From contig CAYRLE010000002.1 in the NCBI GenBank assembly GCA_964425105.1, forward strand, positions 1 to 64,000: a DNA stretch of 64,000 nt. Reading direction: 5' to 3'. Below, one piece after another: positions 35,461 to 43,915 of this stretch (positions are counted from its first letter, which is position 1; every line of letters starts with the position of its first letter). Both the position numbers and the translations under genes were made by a program. The notes below the pieces were generated by a model. It had not been told where the DNA came from. It was given only the letters and a program-made list of their open reading frames with translations, and did no database searches. This stretch comes from S012-109 sp964425105. GTDB lineage: Bacteria; Pseudomonadota; Gammaproteobacteria; SZUA-140.

Positions 35461-35991
35461 GGCCCCGCTGAGTCGTTCCTCAAGGTCCAGCGCTTCCTCG
35501 TGAAGACGATGGAGAAACTGCAGTTCCTGATAATGGCGGCAGGCCGCCTCGAGGTCAGTACCCTCTGCGCCCAAGGCTTCGCGCAGGTGCTGCCGGGAGG
35601 CAGCGAGGCGGCGCTCAATGTCGTCCAGCAGGGTGCCCAGGCTGTCCAGCGCCTGGCTTGCGCGCAGCGCTTCCAGCTGCTCGCGCAAGCTCATCTGCTC
35701 CATGAGAAAGGCGGGAGCCATGGCACCATGGGCCGCGGGATCGGCGCCGCGCAACTCCAGCAGGTAGCGGGCGCGGTACAGGGCGTTTTTCAGCGTCTGA
35801 TAGGCTTCATTGACCCGCGCCGCGTGCTGTGCGGCCAAGCGCCGTTCCTGCTCGGTGGCATTGCTGAAGCGGTCGGGATGGACCAGATGCTGCATCTGCC
35901 GGTAGCGCTCGGTCAGCCGCGCCTCATCGATGTCGTAGGACACCGGCAGGCCGAACAGGGTGAAAAAGTCTTGCGACAGTGACGGCTCCAT
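35458..35991 (-). CDS. hscB: J-domain co-chaperone HscB
   Basis: Brings IscU to HscA and stimulates its ATPase. The start at 35991 (MEPSLSQDFFTLFGLP) gives 177 aa. The J domain has HPD at residues 38-40 (LVHPDRFSNATEQERR) and AARVNEAYQTLKNALYRARYLLEL. The C-terminal helical bundle binds IscU. It is 28 bp after iscA. The stop codon lies within the heptad array. Confidence 0.96.
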   Translation of the reverse strand: MEPSLSQDFFTLFGLPVSYDIDEARLTERYRQMQHLVHPDRFSNATEQERRLAAQHAARVNEAYQTLKNALYRARYLLELRGADPAAHGAMAPAFLMEQMSLREQLEALRASQALDSLGTLLDDIERRLAASRQHLREALGAEGTDLEAACRHYQELQFLHRLHEEALDLEERLSGA

Positions 35992-36019
35992 ACCACGTGC
36001 AGATCTGGCCGGCGGCGGC

Positions 36020-36343
36020 TCAGACCGTAAAGCTTTCGCCGCAGCCGCAGCTGTCTTTGACATTGGGGTTGTTGAATTTGAAGCCTTCATTGAGGCCTTC
36101 ACGGGTGAAGTCCAACTCCGTGCCGTCGAGATAGACCAGGCTCTTGGGGTCGACGGCCACCTTGACGTCCTGATCCTCGAACACCACGTCCTCGGGTCCG
36201 GTCTCGTCGAACACCTCCAGCACATAGGCCAGCCCGGAGCAGCCGGAAGTCTTCACTGCCAGGCGGATGCCCGCCCCCTTGCCGCGCTGTTCAAGAAAAC
36301 GCTTGATATGTTCGGCAGCCGCAGGTGTCAGTGTAATGCCCAT
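36020..36343 (-). CDS. iscA: A-type Fe-S carrier IscA
   Basis: A 107-aa A-type scaffold/carrier that accepts and delivers clusters or iron. The three conserved cysteines are in VKTSGCSGLAYVLEV and KDSCGCGESF. The rest (ITLTPAAAEHIKRFLEQRGK, FVxxGT-like LVYLDGTELDFTREGLNEGF) matches the family. Located between iscU and hscB in the standard order. Confidence 0.97.
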   Translation of the reverse strand: MGITLTPAAAEHIKRFLEQRGKGAGIRLAVKTSGCSGLAYVLEVFDETGPEDVVFEDQDVKVAVDPKSLVYLDGTELDFTREGLNEGFKFNNPNVKDSCGCGESFTV

Positions 36344-36444
36344 GATTTGTCCTTCGCTTCCCTCTGTCTTCCTTAAAAAAAACAGCTTTAATCTCTTATA
36401 ACGGTGGGGACGGAATTCTCGTCAATCAATCCCCGCCTATGCCA

Positions 36445-36837
36445 TCAGTCGGCCTTGGCGCCGTTCTTCTCGTGGTAATCGGCGATGGCGGCCTTGATGG
36501 CATCCTCGGCCAGTACCGAGCAGTGGATCTTAACCGGCGGCAGTGCCAGTTCCTCGGCAATCTGGGTGTTCTTGATCTGGGTCGCCTCCTCCAGGGTCTT
36601 GCCCTTCACCCATTCGGTGAGCAGGGAACTGGAAGCAATGGCGGAACCGCAGCCATAAGTCTTGAAGCGGGCATCCTCGATGACCCCCTGCGCGTTGACT
36701 TTAATCTGCAACTTCATGACATCGCCGCAGGCCGGCGCGCCCACCATGCCGGTGCCCACGGAATGGTCTTCCTTGTCGAAGGATCCCACATTGCGGGGAT
36801 TCTCATAATGATCCAGGACCTTTGCACTGTAAGCCAT
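36445..36837 (-). CDS. iscU: Fe-S cluster scaffold IscU
   Basis: 130-aa scaffold on which IscS-derived sulfur and iron form a 2Fe-2S cluster. The three ligand cysteines are in GAPACGDVMKLQI, FKTYGCGSAIASSS and KIHCSVLAEDAI. The HscA recognition motif LPPVK directly precedes the last one. Lies 33 bp after iscS. Confidence 0.98.
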   Translation of the reverse strand: MAYSAKVLDHYENPRNVGSFDKEDHSVGTGMVGAPACGDVMKLQIKVNAQGVIEDARFKTYGCGSAIASSSLLTEWVKGKTLEEATQIKNTQIAEELALPPVKIHCSVLAEDAIKAAIADYHEKNGAKAD

Positions 36838-36870
36838 GATATGTTCTCCTCAATCTCGTTCAGATGATTG

Positions 36871-38127
36871 CTAATGGGCCGCCCACTGCACTTTGGACAG
36901 GTCGACACCCTCTTTGTACATTTCCCACAGCGGCGACAACTCGCGCAGTTTGGTGACCTTTTCACGCACCGTCGCCGCGACGTAATCGATCTCCTCGCTG
37001 CTGGTGTAACGCCCGATGGTGAAACGGATGGAACTGTGGGCCAGTTCGTCGTTGCGTCCCAGGGCGCGCAGCACATAGGAAGGCTCCAGGCTCGCCGAGG
37101 TACAGGCGGAGCCGGAGGACACCGCCATGTCCTTGAGCGCCATGATCAGGGATTCGCCTTCGACGAAATTGAAGCTGACATTGAGATTGCCGGCCACGCG
37201 CTGCTCCAGGTCGCCGTTCAAGTAGACCTCTTCCATCTCCTTGAGGCCGTTCCAGAGGCGATTGCGCAACTGCAGGATACGGGCATTTTCCTCTGTCATT
37301 TCTTCGCGGGCAATGCGGAAGGCCTCGCCCATGCCCACGATCTGGTGGGTGGCAAGGGTCCCGGAGCGCATGCCGCGCTCGTGGCCACCACCATGCATCT
37401 GGGCCTCGATGCGCACCCGTGGCTTGCGGCGCACGTACAGGGCGCCAATACCCTTGGGGCCATAGATCTTGTGGGCGGAAAAGGACATCAGGTCCACCTT
37501 CATGCGCTGCAGGTCGATCTCTACCTTGCCCGCGCTCTGGGCGGCATCGCAGTGGAAGATGATGCCGCGCTCGCGGGTGAGTTCGCCGATGGCCTCGATG
37601 TCCTGAATGACGCCCACCTCGTTGTTGACGTGCATGATGGACACCAGCACCGTGTCCTCGCGCATGGCGCGGCGCAGTTTGTCGAGATCCAGCAGTCCGC
37701 TGGGCTCGGGATCCAGGTAGGTGACGTCGAAACCTTCGCGCTCCAACTGGCGGCAGGTATCGAGCACCGCCTTGTGTTCTGTCTTGCAGGTGATGATATG
37801 GCGGCCTTTCTTGCGGTAGAAATGGGCCGCGCCCTTGATGGCCAGGTTGTCCGACTCGGTGGCGCCGGAGGTCCAGATGATCTCCCGGGGATCGGCATTG
37901 ACCAGGGCGGCCACCTGGCGGCGCGCCTCGTCGATGGCATCCTCCGCCTCCCAGCCGAAGGCATGGGAGCGGGAGGCCGGGTTGCCGAAATTGCCGTCCA
38001 TGGTGAGACAGGCACACATCTTCTCCGCCACACGCGGGTCCACCGGGGTGGTGGCGGCATAGTCCAGATAGATGGGCAGCTTGATCTGCTGCTCGTTGCC
38101 GGTGAGGGTCTGTTGTTCCATAGTCAT
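36871..38127 (-). CDS. iscS: Cysteine desulfurase IscS
   Basis: A PLP enzyme that takes sulfur from cysteine for Fe-S clusters and tRNA thiolation. The start at 38127 is preferred over a TTG at 38163 that overlaps the upstream gene; 418 aa. The PLP lysine is in SFSAHKIYGPKGIGALYVRR and the active cysteine loop in SSGSACTSASLEPSYVL. The C-terminus ends WEMYKEGVDLSKVQWAAH, the IscU-binding tail typical of true IscS. It follows a second desulfurase gene directly. Confidence 0.97.
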   Translation of the reverse strand: MTMEQQTLTGNEQQIKLPIYLDYAATTPVDPRVAEKMCACLTMDGNFGNPASRSHAFGWEAEDAIDEARRQVAALVNADPREIIWTSGATESDNLAIKGAAHFYRKKGRHIITCKTEHKAVLDTCRQLEREGFDVTYLDPEPSGLLDLDKLRRAMREDTVLVSIMHVNNEVGVIQDIEAIGELTRERGIIFHCDAAQSAGKVEIDLQRMKVDLMSFSAHKIYGPKGIGALYVRRKPRVRIEAQMHGGGHERGMRSGTLATHQIVGMGEAFRIAREEMTEENARILQLRNRLWNGLKEMEEVYLNGDLEQRVAGNLNVSFNFVEGESLIMALKDMAVSSGSACTSASLEPSYVLRALGRNDELAHSSIRFTIGRYTSSEEIDYVAATVREKVTKLRELSPLWEMYKEGVDLSKVQWAAH

Positions 38128-38159
38128 GGTGTTCGCTTGCCTATTTTTTCTAGCTGCTC

Positions 38160-39317
38160 TCAAAGGGGGGCCCAGTCCGCCCGGGACGGGACCCTGAAGG
38201 CCTCGATCTCCCGCACCAGGGCGGCGATCAAGACGTCAATATCCGTTTCTGTATTGCCTTCGCCAAGGCTGATGCGGATGGCGCACCGGGCCAGTTCCGG
38301 CACCACCCCCATGGCCAGCAGGACATGGCTGGGTTCGCTGCTGGCGCTGGCGCAACTCGAGCCGCTGGACAGGGCCAGGCCCCGGCGGTCCAGGTTCATG
38401 ACCAGGGCCTCGCCATCCAGCCCCGGCACGCCCAGGCACACGGTATTGGGCAGGCGCGGTGCCAGTTCGGCGAACAACACCACCTGGGGCAATTCGCGCA
38501 GGCGCTCTTCCAGATAAGCGCGCAATGCCGTCAGCCGTTCGCGGCGCGCCGCCAGTTGCCGGCGCGCGATCTCCGCCGCCGCGCCGAAACCCACGATGGC
38601 GGCAAGGTTCTCGGTACCAGAGCGCAGGCTGCCTTCCTGACCGCCGCCGTGCAGCAGGGGTTCCAACTCCACGCTCTTGTCCAGCACCAGGGCCCCGGCA
38701 CCTTGCGGACCATAGAGCTTGTGGGCCGAAAGGCTCATCAGGTGGACGCCGCTGCGCCTGAAGTCCAGTTCGATCTTGCCCGCCGCCTGGGCGGCATCGC
38801 TGTGCAACAGGGCCCCTGTGGCACGCACCCGCTCGGCGATCATGGCCAGATCCTGGATCACACCGGTTTCGTTGTTGGCGCTCATCACCGACACCAGGCC
38901 GGGCTTGGCCGCGGCAAGTGCCGCTTCCAGCGCTGCGCCGGTCACCCGGCCGTTCCTGTCCACTTCGATGAACTGCAGGGGCAGGCCGCGCCGCGCCAGA
39001 GCCCGGGCCGGCGCCATGACCGAGGGGTGCTCCACGGCGCTGACCGCCAGACGTGGCCCGCTGGTGGCGGCAGCCCAGCCTTTCAGCGCCAGGTTGTTGG
39101 CTTCGGTGGCGCCGCTGGTAAAAACGATCTGGCCGGCTTGGGCATTGATCAACCCGGCCACCTGCTCCCTGGCCCTTTCCAGCGCTGCCCGCGCCAGCCG
39201 CCCCCAGCGGTGAATGCCGGAGGGATTGCCGCTGAGTTGCTCCAGGTAAGGCAGCATGGCCTCCCTGACGCCCTCGGCCAGCGGTGTGGTCGCGTTGTGA
39301 TCCAGGTAGACCTTCAT
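38160..39317 (-). CDS. Second cysteine desulfurase (NifS/IscS-like) in the isc operon
   Basis: A 385-aa PLP-dependent aminotransferase class V protein clearly related to IscS but distinct: it starts MKVYLDHNATTPLAEGVREA, has SLSAHKLYGPQGAGALVLDK at the PLP lysine and SSGSSCASASSEPSHVLLAM at the active cysteine, and lacks the IscU-binding tail of its neighbour. It sits between iscR and iscS, where E. coli has nothing. It probably moves sulfur for a different acceptor or in a different condition. The gene begins 33 bp after iscR, so it should share the IscR-controlled promoter. Confidence 0.92.
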   Translation of the reverse strand: MKVYLDHNATTPLAEGVREAMLPYLEQLSGNPSGIHRWGRLARAALERAREQVAGLINAQAGQIVFTSGATEANNLALKGWAAATSGPRLAVSAVEHPSVMAPARALARRGLPLQFIEVDRNGRVTGAALEAALAAAKPGLVSVMSANNETGVIQDLAMIAERVRATGALLHSDAAQAAGKIELDFRRSGVHLMSLSAHKLYGPQGAGALVLDKSVELEPLLHGGGQEGSLRSGTENLAAIVGFGAAAEIARRQLAARRERLTALRAYLEERLRELPQVVLFAELAPRLPNTVCLGVPGLDGEALVMNLDRRGLALSSGSSCASASSEPSHVLLAMGVVPELARCAIRISLGEGNTETDIDVLIAALVREIEAFRVPSRADWAPL

Positions 39318-39350
39318 CAGTCCGTCGCCGGCGGAAACTGCCCGCCGCTG

Positions 39351-39842
39351 TTACTGGTTGACGGGTTCGGCGTTCGTCACTACGGCCACGAAGGGTGGTC
39401 CCTTCTGTTTGCTGTCCTGGCGCAGGCTGACTTCCCGCACCTGGCGGCGCTCCACCAGATCGCCCAGGCTGATGCCATTCAGAAAGTCGTAGATCTGGTT
39501 GCTGAGATCAGTCCACAGTTCGTGGGTCAGGCAGGGCTCGTCGTCCTGGCAGTTGCCCAGACCAGCGCAACGCCTGATATCGATCTGCTCATTGATGGCC
39601 TCGATGACCTCGGCAACGGCGATGTCCTTGGCGGCACGGCTCAACCGGTAGCCACCGCCCGGGCCGCGGGCGCTGTCCACCAGTCCCTGACGGCGCAGCT
39701 TGGCGAACAACTGCTCCAGATAGGACAGGGAGATACCCTGCCGTTGCGAGATATCCGCCAAAGGTACCGGGCTTTCCTGAGCATGCAGCGCCAGATCAAG
39801 CATTGCGGTGACCGCATAACGTCCTTTGGTTGTGAGTTTCAT
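39351..39842 (-). CDS. iscR: Fe-S-sensing Rrf2 regulator IscR
   Basis: A 163-aa Rrf2-family regulator that senses cluster status. The winged helix-turn-helix is in MKLTTKGRYAVTAMLDLALH and ISLSYLEQLFAKLRRQGLV. The 2Fe-2S ligands are at exactly the known positions: Cys92, Cys98, Cys104 and His107 in RRCAGLGNCQDDEPCLTHEL. It heads the isc operon and probably represses it through the type 1 site at 39895-39919. Confidence 0.97.
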   Translation of the reverse strand: MKLTTKGRYAVTAMLDLALHAQESPVPLADISQRQGISLSYLEQLFAKLRRQGLVDSARGPGGGYRLSRAAKDIAVAEVIEAINEQIDIRRCAGLGNCQDDEPCLTHELWTDLSNQIYDFLNGISLGDLVERRQVREVSLRQDSKQKGPPFVAVVTNAEPVNQ

Positions 39843-39887
39843 AATGCTTACTTACCCTTAGGTTCAAAAAGGTTTAGTTAGACTCTC

Positions 39888-39919
39888 ATTCTACAATCCT
39901 GATTATTTTAGTCAACTAT
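39888..39919 (-). promoter_or_regulatory. isc promoter with a type 1 IscR box
   Basis: On the minus strand a -35 TTGACT (39910-39915) and -10 TAGAAT (39888-39893) are 16 bp apart, with the iscR start about 45 bp downstream. The 25 bp at 39895-39919 (beginning ATAGTTGACTAAAATAATCA) match the published type 1 IscR motif at about 22 positions and overlap the -35. The site also overlaps the last codons of cysE. Confidence 0.8.
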
Positions 39920-40757
39920 TATTCTGACTGTTGCGATCAGGTATTGTTCCCCCTTCCTGCTCTATATCCTTACCATTTTCCTCCTTTTTATCACTATGTT
40001 CAACAGAATCAATTTCATATATCTCCAGATCAGGTAAGGGAGAGGTATCGATCTCTGCACCTAACTTCTTGAATTCCTCCTGCATTCTTTCCATTTTCTG
40101 GTCCATGACATGGATATGGTCCAGCAGGCAGTTGACCGCGCGCGCCACGGGATCCGGCATATCGGTGGAGGCGCCATAGGCGTCGAAGCCGATTTTGCGG
40201 GCGAATTCCTTGCGCCGCTGATCCGGCTCGTCCTTGCCGGCCTTGTCGGAGCGCACGATATGGCCGGGAACGCCCACCACGGTGGCGCCGGGCGGCACAT
40301 CCTTCACCACCACGGCATTGGAACCGATACGGCCGCCGGCACCCACGGTGATGGGGCCCAGCACCTTGGCACCGGCACCGATGATGACGTTGTTGCCCAG
40401 GGTGGGATGGCGCTTGCCCTTTTCCCAACTGGTCCCACCCAGCGTCACTCCGTGGTATAGGGTGCAGTCGTTGCCGATCTCCGCCGTCTCGCCGATCACT
40501 ACCCCCATGCCGTGGTCGATGAAGAAACGCTGGCCGATGCGGGCACCAGGATGGATTTCGATACCCGTCAGCAGCCGGGCCAGGGCAGAGATGAAGCGCG
40601 CCGGCCACTTGAGCCCGTGACGCCACAGGTAATGGCTGAAGCGATGCACCAATAGGGCATGGATGCCGGGATAGGTGGTCAGCACCTCGAAGGTGTTGCG
40701 GGCCGCCGGATCACGATCAAAGACACAATGGATGTCTTCACGGATTCTCTTGAACAT
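39912..40757 (-). CDS. cysE: Serine O-acetyltransferase
   Basis: Makes O-acetylserine, the first committed step to cysteine, the sulfur source of IscS. 281 aa. The hexapeptide left-handed beta-helix includes TGIEIHPGARIGQRFFIDHG, MGVVIGETAEIGNDCTLYHG, VTLGGTSWEKGKRHPTLGNN and VIIGAGAKVLGPITVG with the catalytic His region. The C-terminal tail (about residues 230-281) is long, charged and poorly conserved (DKKEENGKDIEQEGG). It is directly upstream of iscR, and its end contains the isc promoter. Confidence 0.94.
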   Translation of the reverse strand: MFKRIREDIHCVFDRDPAARNTFEVLTTYPGIHALLVHRFSHYLWRHGLKWPARFISALARLLTGIEIHPGARIGQRFFIDHGMGVVIGETAEIGNDCTLYHGVTLGGTSWEKGKRHPTLGNNVIIGAGAKVLGPITVGAGGRIGSNAVVVKDVPPGATVVGVPGHIVRSDKAGKDEPDQRRKEFARKIGFDAYGASTDMPDPVARAVNCLLDHIHVMDQKMERMQEEFKKLGAEIDTSPLPDLEIYEIDSVEHSDKKEENGKDIEQEGGTIPDRNSQNNS

Positions 40758-40856
40758 ACATCTTTCCTTGGAAATTCATTTTTTCGTCACGGGATGGTAG
40801 CGCTGATGATTATAGCCCGTAGGCGGGGATGGCGCCCGCCATCCCCTGCAGGGGGC

Positions 40857-41579
40857 TCAGCGACAGAGCGCCTTGCTGCGCTGTACCGCGCTCAGGATGC
40901 CGCGCAAGATGTTCATTTCATTGCTGTCTGGCTGGACACGGTTATAGAGCCGCCGCAGGCGGCGCATCAGCTGCTTGGGGTTGTCCGGATCCAGAAATTC
41001 GATCTCCGTCAGCACCTCTTCGAGGTGCTGGTAGAAACGTTCCATCTCCCCCATGGGAACCGGCTCGCGCTCCAGCGACCGGGAGTGGGCTGGCTGCAGC
41101 ATGCCCATGCGCAACTCGTAGGCGATTACCTGCACGGCGGCGGCGAGATTGAGGGAAGCGAAATCCTCCACCGTGGGAATAGAGACCTGCCAATGACAAT
41201 GGTCCAGTTGGGCGTTGCTGAGGCCGGAGTGCTCCGGCCCGAACAGGACAGCCACGGACAAGGGCGACTGTTGCCCCGTAAGGCGTGACGCCATCTGACG
41301 CGGGTCCAGCAGTGGCAGGCCGATGGTGCGCTGCCGGTTGCTGGTGCCCACCACCAGCTGGCACTCCGCCACGGCCTCCTCCAGGCTGTCCACCACCCGC
41401 GCCCGGGCCAGCAGGTCATCGGCTCCCGAGGCGCGTGCCGTCGCCTCGGCACTGGGAAAACAGCGCGGCTTCACCAGGCACAGGCGGCTCAGGCCCATGG
41501 CCTTCATGGCCCGCGCCACCGCCCCGATATTGCCGGGATGGGTGGTCTCCAGCAGTATGATATGGATATGGGATAACAT
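40857..41579 (-). CDS. trmJ: tRNA (cytidine/uridine-2'-O-) methyltransferase TrmJ
   Basis: SPOUT-class enzyme that 2'-O-methylates position 32 of several tRNAs. The start at 41579 (MLSHIHIILLETTHPGNIGA) gives 240 aa. Conserved blocks are TTHPGNIGAVARAMKAMG, VLFGPEHSGLSNAQL and SLNLAAAVQVIAYELR, which form the knotted SAM site. The C-terminal extension (EVLTEIEFLDPDNPKQLMRR) is typical of TrmJ. The trmJ-cysE-iscR order is common; suhB is divergent from it. Confidence 0.95.
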   Translation of the reverse strand: MLSHIHIILLETTHPGNIGAVARAMKAMGLSRLCLVKPRCFPSAEATARASGADDLLARARVVDSLEEAVAECQLVVGTSNRQRTIGLPLLDPRQMASRLTGQQSPLSVAVLFGPEHSGLSNAQLDHCHWQVSIPTVEDFASLNLAAAVQVIAYELRMGMLQPAHSRSLEREPVPMGEMERFYQHLEEVLTEIEFLDPDNPKQLMRRLRRLYNRVQPDSNEMNILRGILSAVQRSKALCR

Positions 41580-41725
41580 GGTCACGAAGATACAAGGGGG
41601 TGAGGGGAGTGGCAAGTCTGCCGCTGGTGCCGAAACCGGTCCTTATGGGGGTAAATTTCTGCTATCCTGTGGCGCCTGCCGGTGCGGCGCACCGGCATCA
41701 TCCATGCTGAACTGACTGGAAACTC

Positions 41726-42523
41726 ATGCACCCATTACTGAATATCGCAATCAAGGCGGCGCGCGGCGCCGGCAATATCATCGTGCGCCACCTGGACCAT
41801 CTGGGACAACTCAATGTCTCCAGCAAAGGCCGCAACGACTTCGTCAGCGAAGTGGACCACATGGCGGAGGCGGAAATCGTGCGGGCGATCCGCAAGGCCT
41901 ACCCCGGTCACGGCATCCTGGCCGAGGAAGGCGGGCATCAGCAGGGCGATGAATATCTGTGGATCATCGATCCTCTCGATGGCACCACCAATTTTCTCCA
42001 CGGCTTTCCCCAGTTCGCAGTTTCCATTGCCCTGCTGCACAAGGGCCGCCTGGACCAGGCCGTAGTCTACGACCCTCTGCGCAACGAGATATTCTCCGCC
42101 AGCCGTGGCGCCGGCGCCTTTCTCAACGACAAGCGCCTGCGGGTCAGCAAGGCCAAGGGCCTGGAGGGCTCGCTGCTGGGCACCGGCTTCCCTTTCAAGC
42201 ACCCCCAGCACCTGGATGCCTATCTGCAGATGTTCCGCAGCCTGCTGACCCAGACCGCAGGCATACGCCGTGCCGGCTCCGCCGCCCTGGACCTGGCCTA
42301 TGTGGCCGCCGCGCGCCTGGACGGCTTCTGGGAAATCGGCCTCAGCTGCTGGGACATGGCCGCCGGCGCCCTGCTGGTGGAAGAGGCCGGCGGCCTGGTC
42401 AGCGACTTCAGCGGCGGCGGCGACTACCTGGACAGCGGCAACATCATCACTGGCTGCCCCAAGGTGTACGAGGCCATCTTCAAGGATATTCAGCCCCACC
42501 TGGGTACGGAACTGAGGAAGTGA
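41726..42523 (+). CDS. suhB: Inositol-1-monophosphatase SuhB
   Basis: Mg-dependent phosphatase family; in E. coli SuhB also joins the rRNA antitermination complex. 265 aa. Metal-binding motifs are AEEGG, WIIDPLDGTTNFLHGFPQFA and the later LSCWDMAAGALLVEEAGG. Starts MHPLLNIAIKAARGAGNIIV, matching the family. It is divergent from trmJ across about 146 bp; an extended -10-like TGCTATCCT lies at 41660-41668. Confidence 0.96.
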   Translation: MHPLLNIAIKAARGAGNIIVRHLDHLGQLNVSSKGRNDFVSEVDHMAEAEIVRAIRKAYPGHGILAEEGGHQQGDEYLWIIDPLDGTTNFLHGFPQFAVSIALLHKGRLDQAVVYDPLRNEIFSASRGAGAFLNDKRLRVSKAKGLEGSLLGTGFPFKHPQHLDAYLQMFRSLLTQTAGIRRAGSAALDLAYVAAARLDGFWEIGLSCWDMAAGALLVEEAGGLVSDFSGGGDYLDSGNIITGCPKVYEAIFKDIQPHLGTELRK

Positions 42524-42524
42524 A

Positions 42525-42604
42525 GTAATGAGTGATGAGTGATGAGTGACGCGTGACGGTGCCAGCCGCTGTGGCCACCCGCCCACCACTCATCACGCAT
42601 CACC
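42525..42604. repeat. Heptad-repeat hairpin after suhB
   Basis: The left arm is five 7-nt units (GTAATGA, GTGATGA, GTGATGA, GTGACGC, GTGACGG; 42525-42559) and the right arm three (CACCACT, CATCACG, CATCACC; 42584-42604). It begins one base after the suhB stop codon. Confidence 0.85.
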
Positions 42605-43075
42605 ACACGCCCGGAACCATGTAACGGCTAAGCCCAGCACCACCCGCCAAGCACTACACCCTTCAGCCTCCCCACCCCCCTGCCGACAAAGCTCATGAGA
42701 GAGATCTTCATGAGCCGTCAGCGAAAACCCGACAAACCACGCACCTGCAGGAACCCCTCCCAGGAGCTGGAAATGAGGGACACGCTGGAAAACCTCAAGG
42801 AGTTCGCCCTCATGATGAGTTTCCGCACTTCCATCGGCAGCCTGACCATTCTCTCCGTGGAGCCCCATCCCGCCCCCGGCGCAGCACAAGGGGGAAAGGC
42901 CGCTGTGCTGGCGCTGCCCCGCCCCCCTGGCCACCCGCGGCGCGGCCGCTGAACACACTGAAAGCCCCCTTGTACGCCGAGGGTACAGACACCAGCAGCG
43001 GCAAAAGATCAGTTGCATTTTTTCCGCAATCGGGTAATTCTTATCGGCTTCATCAGCAAGTGGACCCCAATCATC
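42605..43075. other. Long gap between suhB repeat and the sulfurtransferase
   Basis: About 470 bp hold at most one short ORF (42710-42952, listed separately). There is no clear promoter or terminator. The last 60 bp are AT-richer and may carry the promoter of the sulfurtransferase gene. Confidence 0.3.
42710..42952 (+). CDS. Possible small ORF of unknown function
   Basis: An 80-aa frame from ATG 42710 with GAGAGA upstream. It is basic at the N-terminus (MSRQRKPDKPRTCRNPSQ), has an amphipathic middle (DTLENLKEFALMMSFRTS) and a low-complexity Pro/Gly/Arg end. No family is recognised. The end looks like translated GC-rich DNA, so the ORF could be spurious; a shorter product from ATG 42773 is also possible. 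Confidence 0.3.
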   Translation: MSRQRKPDKPRTCRNPSQELEMRDTLENLKEFALMMSFRTSIGSLTILSVEPHPAPGAAQGGKAAVLALPRPPGHPRRGR

Positions 43076-43897
43076 GTGAGTGAGCCTAAACTGCCCATAC
43101 TGGTCGAACCCAGGGACCTGGCCGACAAACTCGAACTGGAAGACCTGCTCATCGTCGACCTCTCGGACGGCCCCATCTACGCCCGCCACCACATCCCCGG
43201 CGCAGTCCGCCTGGAATACAGCAAGCTGCTGGCCAGCCGCCCTCCCGTCATGGGCCTGCTGCCCGCTGAAAAAGAACTGGCGGCCACCCTGGCGGCCATC
43301 GGCCTCACCCCGGACACCCATGTGGTGGCCTACGACAACGAGACCAACAACAAGGCCTGCCGCTTCCTGTGGACCCTGGACGTGGTGGGGCACCAACACT
43401 TTTCCCTGCTCAACGGCGGCCTCAAGGCCTGGCTGGCGCTCGACCTGCCGGTGACCGATGAAGTGCCCCCGGCACGCCCCGGTCACTATGAAGTGCACTA
43501 TGGCAAGGAACATTGCGCCGACAAGGAATACATTCTCGCCCACCTCGACGACCCCGAAGTGGTGATCCTGGACACCCGCTCCGCTGCGGAATACGCCGGC
43601 AGCGACAAGCGCGCCTTCCGCGCCGGTCACATCCCCGGCGCCGTGAACGTGGAGTGGACCCAGGCCATCGACCGCCAGAACGACATGAAATTCAAGCCCG
43701 CCGAGGAACTGCGCGCCATCTATGAAGCCGCCGGCGTCACCCCCGACAAGGAAATCATCGTCCACTGCCAGACCCATCAGCGCTCCTCCCATACCTACAT
43801 GGTGCTCAAGAGCCTGGCTTATCCACGCATCAAGGGCTATCCCGGTTCCTGGTCGGAATGGGGCAACGATCCCGACACCCCCATCGAGACCGAATAG
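43076..43897 (+). CDS. Two-domain rhodanese-type sulfurtransferase
   Basis: 273 aa with two rhodanese modules. The N-terminal one (LIVDLSDGPIYARHHIPGAV) lacks a catalytic cysteine; the C-terminal one has VILDTRSAAEYAGSD, FRAGHIPGAVNVEW and the active loop HCQTHQRSSH. The loop CQTHQRS is of the 'CxTHxRS' type seen in SseA-related thiosulfate/mercaptopyruvate sulfurtransferases of sulfur-metabolising proteobacteria; the natural donor is not known. The start is uncertain: GTG 43076 is chosen because the upstream alternative is TTG 43013 with a non-conserved extension. It ends 18 bp before mutS. Confidence 0.88.
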   Translation: MSEPKLPILVEPRDLADKLELEDLLIVDLSDGPIYARHHIPGAVRLEYSKLLASRPPVMGLLPAEKELAATLAAIGLTPDTHVVAYDNETNNKACRFLWTLDVVGHQHFSLLNGGLKAWLALDLPVTDEVPPARPGHYEVHYGKEHCADKEYILAHLDDPEVVILDTRSAAEYAGSDKRAFRAGHIPGAVNVEWTQAIDRQNDMKFKPAEELRAIYEAAGVTPDKEIIVHCQTHQRSSHTYMVLKSLAYPRIKGYPGSWSEWGNDPDTPIETE

Positions 43898-43915
43898 GCC
43901 CGCCGCGCCGCCGCC

